Below are positions 46,259 through 59,010 of a DNA stretch of 64,000 bases, one piece after another. This DNA comes from Calocera cornea HHB12733 (lineage: Eukaryota; Basidiomycota; Dacrymycetes; Dacrymycetales; Dacrymycetaceae), in assembly GCA_001632435.1 (NCBI GenBank), contig KV423916.1:62001-126000 (forward strand). Direction: 5' to 3'. The notes beneath the pieces are model-generated. The model saw only the letters and a list, made by a program, of their open reading frames with translations. It made no database searches and had not been told where the DNA came from. Position numbers and translations under genes: made by a program. The first letter of the stretch is position 1, and every line of letters starts with the position of its first letter.

Positions 46259-47414
46259 AGGCGGTGCATTGTCAAGCATTGTAATGAGTAGAGTGGTGCC
46301 CGATATCCTAATCTAGAGATCTAACGGTACATCTATCCTGCACTCCCTCCTTCGATCATTACAGCCAGCCCGACAACCTCCATTTGAGTATCCCTGATCC
46401 CCCGCTAGCCAATAGTCCACGCCCGGCGAGCCTTTGTGTGAAAGTCACCATCCTGAGATAATTGCTTCCTTCCCGATCGCTTGTACATTATCTGAGAGCT
46501 GCATTCAATTTGTCCGCAAGGACCAATGATATAGTGAACACATGAATGAATTGAGTTGTGAACCTCGCAAAGTGGTGGTGAGACAAGGACTGCGCTGACC
46601 AAGCGACGTGTATTATGGAGACAGCAGTTCTAATTGAAATCTGATTTCTCGATACGCCCCAGCCGGTGTTAAGGCTCGCAGCGGTGTGCGAAGAACAGAT
46701 CATCCAATTTGCCGCGGATGCGAGATGGGCAGCCATCAACACCGCTAAGGGCCCTTGCCGGTCGCGACGTGGAAAGGCGCCAGCCACTTGGCTCGTCTAT
46801 TGGGTAGCATCTGGCCAGCGCAGACAGCGCGCTGGAGGCTATGACGCCAGTCGAATGAGCAAAATCGCGACCCTGTTCAAGCCGAGCCGACTGCAGCGGG
46901 GGTTTGGGGAGGTGTAAGCACAATTCATACCCTGACCGAACCAGTCTCGAAGGACAGACCGGAAATGACCCTCTCTGGCTCGGAATCGTTTGGTCGATCG
47001 AGCAGGGAGGAGGCTATGATATGAAGGGGGACGTGTTGGCGGTCGGGACAAGCGGAAATCCAAGGGAGTGCATATACCGCGCCCCCATGTCGTGCAAGGC
47101 TGTGCCCAGGGCAGCAGTCGAGAGCGAGGAGAGGGACGCGACTGTTGGACAGTGGCGCGGTTGAAACGCGCTGGGCTTCTGCACCGCCTGGGCGCGCTGG
47201 GGCGTGGCCGTCGACACCCGTCCTCTGTACTTAGAACCAAGCCTGACCCTGACCCCCCTTCCTCTCTCTCTGACAGCTCCCAAGAAACGCCCCACCCTGT
47301 TCCCCGTCTCAAACTACAAATAGCCTTCCTTCATCTTCGTCCCCTCCTCTCCCTTCAAGACAATCACCCGCCTGACCTCCTTCTTCCCCCCTTCTCTCCC
47401 TCCTTTATCCCACA
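46259..47414. other. Intergenic region, GFA1 promoter
   Basis: 1.15 kb without a supported gene. The 130 bp before the GFA1 ATG are strongly pyrimidine-rich (CCTCTCTCTCTGACAG, CCTCCTTCTTCCCCCC), typical of highly expressed fungal promoters. A leader intron is possible but not shown. Confidence 0.5.
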
Positions 47415-49771
<2,357 letters not shown>

Positions 49772-50157
49772 ACGCTTCTTATGCCCACAGACACTTGTTT
49801 CCTCCTTTTATCATCATCGCTGCGGACCTAATACTGCTCCTTCGTTCTGTGTCATCACGCATATGGATTGTGTTGCGTACATAGATAGCCCGGACAATAT
49901 AACGCGCAATCAAGTTTATTGCCGAGTCCGATGGCCAGGTAAGTTACCAGCCTCAAGCAGCTACATGCCGCCGCAGTGTCAATGAAGGGAAAGGCCACCA
50001 CTTCGTCCTATGTTGTTGATCTCACATTCTGTGTTGACGTTGTGCACAGTAACAGAAGAGAGAGAGGATGCTCTTTGATGTTGAATGCGGTTCACTCCTT
50101 CAACACAAAGTGTCCCGTGACCTCCTACCTTCTTTATCAGTGATGCAGTGAGAAGTA
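49772..50157. other. 3' flank of GFA1
   Basis: About 390 bp to the left end of the MITE; presumably 3' UTR. No gene is seen. Confidence 0.5.
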
Positions 50158-50728
50158 CAGTGGCGCTCAAAAGTTTTGCACACGGCCTACCCTAAGTATG
50201 TCTAAGGAAAGCCTGGTTTAATTCGCGCTGGATCTCCATGACTGCCTAATAGAATTGATTGCGCACGTAGTCAGCTGCATGGATGCCAAAAACATATGCC
50301 ATTTGTGAGAGAGGAACAGGAGAAACCATGGTCATTAGAGCAGAGACCCGTGCGGGTCCTCGAAATGGAGCCTGACCTCATCACTTGTTTGCCCTCTCCA
50401 TGCACAACACCTCAATAATCTTGGTTTAAAATAGCTATCCACCACCTTGCTTATGGTTTATAGCTCTATTTCGAGCTTTAAGACCGAAAATAAATCCATT
50501 CCGACCTGTCCAGCTCGAGTCATTGCCTGGGCCCATAGTGCACTGAAGATCCACTGTCAAGCTTCCAATGTGCATCAGAACATCATGTTTTTAGCATTAA
50601 TCGTGTAGGGAGCATGTACGTTGCTATGCCCAAGAGGTTTGCGGGATTCTTTGAAGCCAAGAAATGATACACGAAGTGCTAATATTAGTCGGGTGTTGGT
50701 CCGTGTGCAAAACTTTTGAGCGCCACTG
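50158..50728. mobile_element. 571-bp TA-flanked MITE with perfect 28-bp TIRs
   Basis: Both ends begin CAGTGGCGCTCAAAAGTTTT and agree for 28 bp without mismatch (50158-50185 and the complement of 50701-50728). TA flanks both sides (50156-50157 and 50729-50730), the target duplication of Tc1/mariner/Fot1-type elements, and the CAGTGGCGCTCAAAAGTTTTG end is of the kind seen in Tc1-like families. The interior has no transposase ORF, so it is non-autonomous. It lies in the convergent spacer between GFA1 and BUD13. Confidence 0.93.
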
Positions 50729-50868
50729 TACTAGCGCGAATCAAAGGTTCCGCCCAGCACACCAGATGATCTTTGATTCCGCTTGCATGAATGTCCAGTG
50801 CAGATGCAACAAGAGAATTAATGTAGGGAGGAGGGTCTAATGTACAACAGAAAGGAGAAATCTGATAG

Positions 50869-51796
50869 TTACATGTCATCCACACTCCACTGGTATGCTT
50901 CCAATCCCGTCCTCTGCTTCTCATTCTGCCGCTGGAATAGTTTCTTCTCGAAACCATTTCCTCTGTCCACTCCGTCCCATCTGTACCCAGGAAGAATGCC
51001 AAACCGGTTTGGCGGTGGTGGTGGCCCACTGTAGACAGGACGTTTCGGACCACTTTGCCTCTTCTAACATGCATAGTGAGCAACAGGCATGCTCTGTTCA
51101 ACCGGGGGACGTGCTTACCGTTAAGAAAGCTGCAGCGGGGTCGTCCCATCTCTCTTCGTCCTTCAACCTGCTGTTCAATTCCACGTCGTCTGCCGTCCGC
51201 GCGAATCCCTTTCGACGTTCCTCCTCCAGCTCCCTCCTTCGCCTATCCGCCTCCTCTCTCTGAACGACTCCCTTGCCCCATTGCATCTGCTTCTCCATCT
51301 TCTCGGCCTCTTCCCTAGCCTTTCGTTTCTTCTCCGCTCTGGCAACGGACAGATCGATTTTACGGCCCGATGCATCACGATATACGGTCTCTTGTTCTGG
51401 GTTGCCTGATTCAGGGGCCGGAGAAGGTGACCTTGGTCTCGCACGAGCGGAGGAGATAGAGGGTGCAGGGAGCGGTTTGCCGTCGGGCAGAACGAGTTGA
51501 GGCTTCTCGTCTGGCGGGGACGGTTCTCGGATTGTCTGCCAGCCCCCGCCGTTCTTCTTTCTGAAGCTCTTCGCCTCTTCGACGAATTCGGGCGCATCTT
51601 CCTCGTCCATATTCTCAGCCGCAGCTTTCCATGGTGCGACATCGTCCTCGACGATCAAGGACATGCCACTCGCCGATGCGGAAGGATCGGCGTGCTTCCG
51701 TTTCTTCTTTCGCGGTGCCTCTCGGGCGAGGATGGCGTCAGCCTTTGGACCAGACATGTACTTGTCGGCGAGGTATGCCTTGAGAGAGGAGGCCAT
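50869..51796 (-). CDS. BUD13: BUD13/Cwc26 splicing factor
   Basis: Two exons (51796-51119, 51063-50869) with a 55-bp intron join in phase to 290 aa. The N-terminus [12 protein letters not shown] is the family start. The middle is charged, with the conserved [13 protein letters not shown]. The C-terminus has [20 protein letters not shown] and ends Tyr-Gln-Trp-Ser-Val-Asp-Asp-Met, all diagnostic. Bud13 forms the RES complex with Pml1 and Snu17 in the activated spliceosome, aiding splicing and pre-mRNA retention in the nucleus. Confidence 0.95.
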
Positions 51797-52108
51797 GATC
51801 GATCGGGAGTCGTGTGAGAGAGGATGGGATGTTGTGAGCGCCTAGCTGGCTGCGGTGTGGTGGGTGGGACGACGTCGCGTAAGCGGGCGGTGGGTCGGCC
51901 GATGACGGCAGCGGCCTCCGGGGGGAATCAAGGCAGGTAGGGTCTCACCTGCACACGCTCGGGCTTCGCGCCCCCCAACGCTCTGTGTGTCCCCTTCCGC
52001 GCCGCGCTTCCCTGTCGGTTAAAGGCCCACCCTCATCATCACCACCTCTTTTTCGTTTACCCTTCTCCCCATCCTTTTTAGTCGCCTCTATCGTGAGTAC
52101 CTTTACCC
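51797..52108. other. Divergent spacer between BUD13 and ERG6
   Basis: About 310 bp holding the BUD13 5' end and the distal ERG6 promoter; no gene. Confidence 0.5.
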
Positions 52109-52117
52109 TATATAAGC
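52109..52117 (+). promoter_or_regulatory. TATA box of ERG6
   Basis: CTATATAAG lies 154-162 bp upstream of the ERG6 ATG (52271), with a T/C-rich leader between them. Confidence 0.5.
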
Positions 52118-52270
52118 TCGCTCCATTTCGTGAGGAAACATTCACATCCAACGACGTCCTGACGCTGGGTTTTCTCCTTCGGGAACCATTCAAGTCTCTG
52201 ATCCCCCACCCCCAACCTTTTTTTGCCCTTCACTCTTGCTTTTTGCGATCGTACCACTTACAGCCCTACC

Positions 52271-53627
52271 ATGCCCAGCGTCATGGTCAAAGCAGGAGAT
52301 GCTCGTGTGCAGGGGAGAGTGGAGAATTACAATGCCTTTTGGCAGAAGGACTCCAAGACCGACACTGAGGTCGACAAGGACAACCGCCTCGAAAACTACA
52401 CCGAGCTCATCAATGGCAAGTGACTATCCCCATCGTCTTCTTTACCGCTTCTGATCTTCGAACAAGGCTACTACGACGGTGCTACCGAACTCTACGAATG
52501 GGGATGGGGAAAGAGCTTCCACTTTTCGCGCTTCTACAAAGGCGAAGGCTTTTACCAGTCGGTGCGTCCCTCTTGATCACCCTCATCTGATTCCGACTAA
52601 CAGAACACCCCAGTTGGCGAGGCATGAGCACTACCTCGCTGCTCAGATGGGTCTCCGCCCTGGCATGCGTGTCCTTGATGTGGGTTGCGGCGTTGGCGGC
52701 CCTGCTCGGGAAATCGCTCGCTTCTGCGACATCAAGATTGTGGGCGTCAACAACAACGACTTCCAGATCGCCCGCGCTCGCAAGTATACCGAGCAGGCTG
52801 GTCTCTCCGATCAGCTCACGTTCCAGAAGGGTGACTTCATGAATCTGGAGGAAATCTTTGGGTCCGAGAGCTTCGATGCTGGTCAGTGCCCAGAGATGCC
52901 GAAGGTATGAAGCTGAAGTTTAATCCTGGAACAGTTTATGCCATCGAGGCCACCGTCCATGCTCCGAGCTTCGAGGGCATCTACGGGGAGATCTTCAAGG
53001 TCTTGAAGCCTGGCGGAATCGTAAGCGGCGCATATTCTGGGAGTGAGGTGTCGCTGATCTTGTATGTAGTTTGGCGTATACGAGTGGACGATGACGGACC
53101 GCTGGGACCCTGCCATTCCTCTGCATAAGCACATCGCCCACGAGATCGAGGTGAGCTGAGCTTAAAGCCGAGTTAACCTCTGCATAGCTGATGCCCCCCA
53201 GCTTGGCGACGGCATCCCCGAGATGCGCACCTCAGCTGAAGCGCGTCAAGCGTTGAAGGCTGTTGGGTTCGACATTCTTCACGAGGAAGATCTGGCTGAA
53301 CGTCCCGATCCCATCCCGTGGTACTATCCCTTGGAGGGCAACATTAGCAATGCCCAAACACTCTGGGACTATTTCACAGTTTGGCGTATGAGTTGGTCTG
53401 GCATGCTCGTCACCCATTCGGCTCTGCGAGTTTTGGAAGCTGTCGGCTTCGTTCCCAAAGGCACCGTGGACGTGGGTGAGTCGCTCAAGAGGGCTCTGGC
53501 CGCTCTGGTGGCAGGAGGAAGGCTGAAGGTCAGTGATCACCGGAAAGCAGTCATGTGACGACACCTAATACTCTGATGGCAGGTGTTCACGCCCATGCAC
53601 TTGTTCGTGAGCCGAAAGTCGGAGTGA
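52271..53627 (+). CDS. ERG6: Sterol 24-C-methyltransferase
   Basis: Seven exons (52271-52415, 52467-52561, 52614-52881, 52935-53020, 53070-53150, 53202-53528, 53583-53627) join in phase to 348 aa. Key motifs are [11 protein letters not shown] (sterol side), [11 protein letters not shown] (SAM motif I), Ala-Thr-Val-His-Ala-Pro and Tyr-Glu-Trp-Thr-Met-Thr-Asp. The C-terminus is Phe-Thr-Pro-Met-His-Leu-Phe-Val. The enzyme adds a methyl group to the sterol side chain in ergosterol synthesis on ER/lipid droplets. Intron 1 starts with GC (GCAAGT), the only way to keep Ile-Asn-Gly-Tyr-Tyr-Asp-Gly intact. Confidence 0.96.
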
Positions 53628-54561
53628 GAGGGCCGTATGCCCGAAGGACTTGTTTCCTCCGTATTGTTTTGGTATACCCCGCTAGAGAACCATTCTTTTT
53701 GAGGCCGACGTTGGCGGTCTGTGCGTCCATGGGTGCGATCCAGCGATTTGACCGTGTGGAGGGGACAGCCGATCAAGGCGCCGTAAGGCAGCAAACATTA
53801 AGAAGCGGTGTGCTCTCGACGCATCATATAGATGTGTATGGAGCGATGAAACACTGAGGAGTCGGTGCAGGCGCCGAGGATGGGAAACATGAGTACACGG
53901 GAACGGGGAGAGATTGCGTAACGCGTATTGAGGAAGCACACAGGCTTGGAATGAAACGGTGGGGATGCAGCGGGCATCTGGCATTTGGCATGGCCCTTGC
54001 ATGTGTGGCTATAATTCATTCCGGGCGTCACCGGCCTTCCCCTGGTCGCGGAGGGACGCGCCCGGTTGTCGCGATGGGGCATTTCGGGAGCGGTGCATTC
54101 GTGATGAATCCAATCGACGCTCGTGCACGTCGCGACCTCCTTTGCCTTCCCCCCAGACGTTCCAGAAGCACCGCACAGCCCCTCGCCAAACTACAAAAGA
54201 GAGTCGAGGCCGGTTGCGAGCAGAAGATCCAGAACAACAACGCAACCGGCGACCCTCACACGCTCACGCTCACACTCGTCCGCTCTCGTTAGCCCCGGAG
54301 ACAACAGAGCGACGCTCGTCACCACCACCACCACCACCACCACCACCACCCTTACCAACAATAAGCGCGCTGGTCGTCACGACTACAGACAGGTTACCAT
54401 CCACGAACCTTGACGGTTCTTTCCTGCTGCCTGACCCGGTTTCCGTTGCCTACCCTACCCTGCCCTGATATCCACCAGAGTCCTATACAAGGGCCCAATC
54501 CTCCTCAAAGACACCGTTTCCCCTATCCGCCTTCCCCCTTTTCGCTTCGTCCTCGTCCGCA
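53628..54561. other. Intergenic region, MAPK promoter
   Basis: About 930 bp. It contains a (CAC)n microsatellite at 54320-54352 (about ten units) and a pyrimidine-rich leader. Small ORFs here have no support. Confidence 0.5.
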
Positions 54562-55913
54562 ATGCCTACCCCCACTGCCACCACCATGACCGCCACCGCG
54601 CCCGCGAACGCCGACACGACGCGCGTTGCCACTCCGCCTCCTGCAGAGAAGCCCGCCGCCGAGAAGGAACGCACCAAGGCGTCGACAACATCGACAAAGA
54701 AGCACTCACATGCTTCCTCACACTCTGCCCCTCGCAAGGTTCGCTTCAATGTTGGCACCCAATACCAGGTTCTGGATGTCGTTGGCGAGGGTGCATACGG
54801 CATCGTATGCTCTGCCGTACATCGTCCCACAGGGCGCAAGGTCGCCATCAAGAAGATCGCGCCTTTCGATCACTCTATGTTCTGCCTGCGGACCCTTCGT
54901 GAGCTCAAGCTGCTCAAGTTCCTGTCCGAGTCGGGGGTGTCTGAGAACGTGCGTCCATTGTATCCCTCGTGTCTTCCATGTGCTCATCTCGCTGCAGATC
55001 ATCGCCATTTTGGACATCATCAAGCCACCATCTATCGAAGCCTTCAAGGAGGTCTACCTAATCCAAGAACTCATGGAGACGGACATGCACCGCGTTATCC
55101 GCACCCAGGACCTTTCTGACGACCACGCCCAGTACTTCATCTATCAGACGCTTCGAGCATTGAAAGCGCTCCACTCTGCCGATGTGATCCACCGCGATCT
55201 GAAGCCCAGCAATCTTCTGCTCAATTCCAACTGCGATCTGAAGGTCTGCGACTTCGGTCTTGCCCGAAGTGTGCGTACTGCCGAGCCATCGGGTACAGAA
55301 ACCGGCTTCATGACGGAATACGTCGCAACCCGCTGGTACCGCGCACCAGAGATCATGCTCACGTTCAAGCAATACACCAAAGCCATCGACATCTGGTCCG
55401 TTGGTTGCATCTTGGCCGAGATGCTTTCTGGAAAGCCGCTATTCCCTGGTCGCGACTACCACCACCAGCTGACTCTCATTCTTGATGTGCTGGGCACGCC
55501 AACCATCGAGGAATTCTACAACATCAGCACCCGCCGATCCAGAGATTATCTGCGGGCCCTTCCTTTCCGGAAGAAGAAGTCCTTCGCAAGCCTCTTCCCC
55601 AACGCCAGCCCATTGGCTGTTGATTTCCTGACTCGCACTTTGACCTTTGATCCCAAGAAGCGGATGACGGTGGAAGCTGCCTTGGCTCATCCTTACCTTG
55701 AGGCATACGTGAGTGTCTTCCTAGCCTCGTTCTGTGAGAGCGGCTCCCTGACGGTTCACGCAGCACGACCCGGACGATGAGCCTGTTGCCCCCCCTCTGG
55801 AGCCCGAATTCTTCGAGTTCGACCTGCACAAAGATGACATCAGCCGCGAAGAGCTGAAGAAGATGCTTTACGACGAGATCATTTCATTCAACCCCACAAT
55901 TGGCACCATTTAG
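54562..55913 (+). CDS. ERK-type MAP kinase (Fus3/Kss1 class)
   Basis: Three exons (54562-54948, 54998-55708, 55764-55913) join in phase to 415 aa. The kinase domain starts near residue 68 (Val-Gly-Glu-Gly-Ala-Tyr-Gly-Ile-Val). Val-Ala-Ile-Lys-Lys-Ile, His-Arg-Asp196-Leu-Lys-Pro-Ser-Asn and Asp-Phe-Gly-Leu-Ala are intact. The activation loop reads Thr235-Glu-Tyr237, and the common-docking region near the C-terminus is acidic (Asp-Pro-Asp-Asp-Glu-Pro). This is the Fus3/Kss1, Kpp2/Ubc3, Pmk1 group that transmits mating and morphogenesis signals; the Slt2 group shares TEY but has a long C-terminal tail, absent here. About 65 N-terminal residues rich in Thr/Ala/Pro/Lys precede the kinase. Confidence 0.93.
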
Positions 55914-56141
55914 ATCTGCCTTCCTAAAATTCATTTCCCCCCATATGTATAACTTACCCTGCAACGGTCAGTAACAACCTGCCTAGCTGACATGTGTATA
56001 CCCTTCGCTCCATTCATGATCTTGTATTATCATCATACTCCAAGGACTCCGCATGCTTAGGACTTGCAACAATGCTAGGGTGTTCGAGATCCTCATTATA
56101 GTCGTGCGGTCATAAGTTACAGGTATCGGCAAGAAGGCTCG

Positions 56142-56622
56142 TCAACAGCAATAGTCGCAGCACTGAGCGCATTCGCAGCAGAAGAGACAAGCACACAAAA
56201 TAGCGAAACTGCAATATCATCAGACGGTGTTCCAGTTGAACGACACAAGAGGCTAGGACGGACCAATCACAACAGCCGCAGCAGTCGTCGCATGGGCCCC
56301 TACGTCGGATATGGTGATGGTGCTGATAGCCCGGTTGACCAGGACCATAGTACATCACCTTGATATGTGTGAGGCTCCTGATTGCCATCGAAGACCATGG
56401 GTACGGGCTTACCTGAGGAGCGGGTTGCGCATACACGGGTTGTTGGTAATAACCGGCTGTGTGGGTATCAGAACGGCTCTGGTCGGCAGACACAGAGTTA
56501 CTCGCATTGCTGGTGATACAGTGGAGCTGGGTATTGAATATGGGGTCCATAGTACGACGGCTGTTGATTGCTGTGAGCACGGGCTAGGGATCGGTGTCGT
56601 TGGCAATGCTCACTTGCGACAT
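56142..56622 (-). CDS. Small cysteine-rich (CYSTM-like) tail protein
   Basis: The C-terminal half is clear: Tyr-Tyr-Gly-Pro-Gly-Gln-Pro-Gly-Tyr, His-rich, then Arg-Arg-Arg-Gly-Pro-Cys-Asp-Asp-Cys-Cys-Gly-Cys-Cys-Asp. A 54-55 bp intron (GTCCGT...TTGCAG) follows, then a hydrophobic Cys-rich tail (Phe-Ala-Ile-Leu-Cys-Ala-Cys-Leu-Phe-Cys-Cys ... Cys-Cys) and TGA at 56142-56144. This Gln/Pro/Tyr-rich start plus Cys-rich hydrophobic tail is the pattern of CYSTM proteins, small tail-anchored stress-related membrane proteins. ATG 56622 (Met-Ser-Gln) followed at once by an intron is the likely start. The splice choices in the N-terminal half could not be resolved, so the exact length is unknown. Confidence 0.6.
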
Positions 56623-57126
56623 GGTGGTTGATGGCAAAGGGGTTCAGGGGAAGTCTCCTCCACTCCTACAGAGCAAGGGGCCGCCGAAAGCGGCAGCGGC
56701 GGCCTTGGCATTGCCTCACACGCTCTTGACAGCACGCTGCTGCGTTTCAGCACAGGCGATTCTGTCCAACTCCCGGCGCTTAATCACATGGACCGGAATC
56801 GGCGATAGGCGTGATTAGGCAACATGATGTGATGATTATTGGCTGAAAGCACAGCATTCAGGCAACTATTTTCCGGCCGGGTGAGGCGACACAGTTGATT
56901 TCCGGCCAGGCCACCATCCCGCAACAACCCTGCACAGTAGACGCACAAGTGCTCGGGGTATCCGACCACTTTAGAGTATGCCTGCCATTGCATCCTACTG
57001 CAGCATCCCCGGACCTCACAGTAGGCTGCAGCGACGGGAATCAAGTTTGCAGGGCACGAAGACAAGGTGGCGAGGGTCAAAGCATTGGGTGTGGCTGTGA
57101 GGGTCGCAATAAAAGTCCCGCACGTG
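56623..57126. other. Divergent spacer before STN1
   Basis: About 500 bp between the CYSTM-like start (-) and the STN1 start (+). No gene is seen. Confidence 0.45.
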
Positions 57127-58863
57127 ATGTCGTTCAACGACGTGACTCTCCCCTCGCTGCCGCCCACTGGGCAGGCTGGGCTGCTCTCAATGGCCGGCTA
57201 CACGTACGAAGAACTGGTGAGCTGGACGTATCGCTCAGATGCTGTGGCGAGATGCCTCGTCTCCGATATATTGCAAATGCAGTCTTTTGGCGGTTCGTCC
57301 CAGCTTCGAGACTGCCATGGCTAAGCTAACGACTCGCATCGCAGGCTACTTCCAGCTTGGCAACTTTCCCTGCAGGTCTGCGCAGTTGGTTGGAATTATA
57401 GTTGGAGTGCAAGAGAAAGAGAAGCGGATCTTGTATACTCGTAAGCATTCCTGGATTGTGATAATATCCTGCGGGTACTGACGTCCACAAACAGTGGACG
57501 ACGGCACAGGGGTAATCGATTGCATTCGCCGCCGCAACCTTTCGGAACGTGGACCAGCTACGGGGGACACTGCTACATGCAGTGGGAGGATAGTAGAGAA
57601 CTGGGGAGAGAAGCAGCTGGAATTGGACAGCATAGGTCTGTTGCCTGCTGGTTCTACACGCCAGCGTTCTGTACCTCATGTCCTGGCAGACACGGTGCAT
57701 GACCCCACAGCGGAACCGCGTCATTGGCTCCGAGTCAGACAGCTCCATGCCACATTATACCGTCAACTCTTCGTCATTCCACCACTTCCAGTGGGCGGAG
57801 GTCACACTCTAGACAATGCCAAGGTGTCGCATGCCGTTCCCACCGCTGGCTCGCTAGGTGTCAACTCCAGCCAACCGTCAAGCCCCGTCAAGGTATGAGC
57901 CTTGCCTACTAGCTGAGACAACGGCACGAGCCTGATTGTACTCAACAGCCTTCGATGAAGCTTTGTCATCCGTCCAAGGTCAAATCGCAATATCTCACAG
58001 CCGAAGTGTTCCTCCTATACGTGAAGGACTGCATCAAGATGGCTTGCGAACATTCATCGGTATCATGGAACGACAATCCCGTGGACGCGTTGAGCACAAA
58101 GAAGAATGTCGCTCAGTGTGATGCCGATACTGTGCCCAAGCTATGTGCTGCTCCGACAAGCTCGAGTCGCTACTTACCGCGACACGGTACTCTGGATGTC
58201 GGAGCGTGCCTGTCTCGGACAACAGCAGGTGTTGAAAGCCCAGGTATAACACTATCCTCCCTCCGTCGCATATCACCCCTTGCTATGCTCGCGAAGCGCG
58301 TGGTACATGCCGAAGCTCGGCGGCGCGGACGACAGCAGGGTACCGGAGAGCACGCAGGGTCTGTTCGAGAATCCCCTCCGACCTTGAGCCGTGAAGAAGA
58401 CGTACGAAAGGCGAAGCGATTGTTTTCTTGGGCACTGCGAAAGCTTAGGCAAGAAGGATCTATAGTGCTGGGGATTGTGACCCCAAAAGCCTTGGTCGAG
58501 ATCGATACCAACCTCAGCGTGCCGTGGTCATCCACAGCATCCAATCAAGAGTTCAGCACAACCTCCATAAACCTATCGGCTCGGCCAGACTTCCCTCCCC
58601 TCTCGCCACCATCCGACAACGAGGAGACATATCTACCGGTCACACCTGCACTGCTGTCGTCTCACTTACTGGAAGCCTTCAAGTACTGTCTTCTGAAGAA
58701 AGGGAAGAAGAAGGGCGTCTCAATGCGTGACCTACTCTCGCGTATGCATTGTGATGAAAGATGGGAATATCTGGGCGCTTGGAACATTGAAGAGACGCTG
58801 AAAGTCTTGGAACAGGAAGAAAAGGTATGCAAAATGGGAGGAGATGAATGGACATTGATATGA
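57127..58863 (+). CDS. STN1: STN1 telomere-capping OB-fold protein
   Basis: Four exons (57127-57292, 57345-57440, 57495-57892, 57949-58863) join in phase to 524 aa. The OB fold at about 55-210 includes Gly-Asn-Phe-Pro-Cys-Arg-Ser-Ala-Gln-Leu-Val-Gly-Ile-Ile-Val-Gly-Val, Val/Leu-Asp-Asp-Gly-Thr-Gly-Val-Ile-Asp-Cys, and His-Trp-Leu-Arg-Val. The C-terminal ~65 residues form a winged-helix-like segment (Leu-Leu-Glu-Ala-Phe-Lys-Tyr-Cys-Leu-Leu-Lys-Lys). Stn1 is part of the CST complex, which binds the telomeric 3' overhang and recruits polymerase alpha-primase. A 75-bp GTCTGT...CACAG segment inside exon 3 (about 57633-57710) could also be spliced without changing frame. Fungal Stn1 is fast-evolving, so the call rests on the OB motifs. 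Confidence 0.8.
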
Positions 58864-59000
58864 TACTGCAAGTCAGCCTACTTGCGTGTTGACGGTAATG
58901 CCAGTCCACCGCTATCGCGCGTCAACTGTAACATTATTGTACTGGGAGTCGCAAAAAAGGCTTTCCATGCTCTGGATTGTAGCGCAGAGCGCCAGATATG

Positions 59001-59010
59001 CCTCCTCTTC
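59001..59010. repeat. Target-site duplication, left copy (MULE)
   Basis: CCTCCTCTTC directly precedes the left terminal inverted repeat and recurs exactly at 61108-61117 after the right one. Confidence 0.93.
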
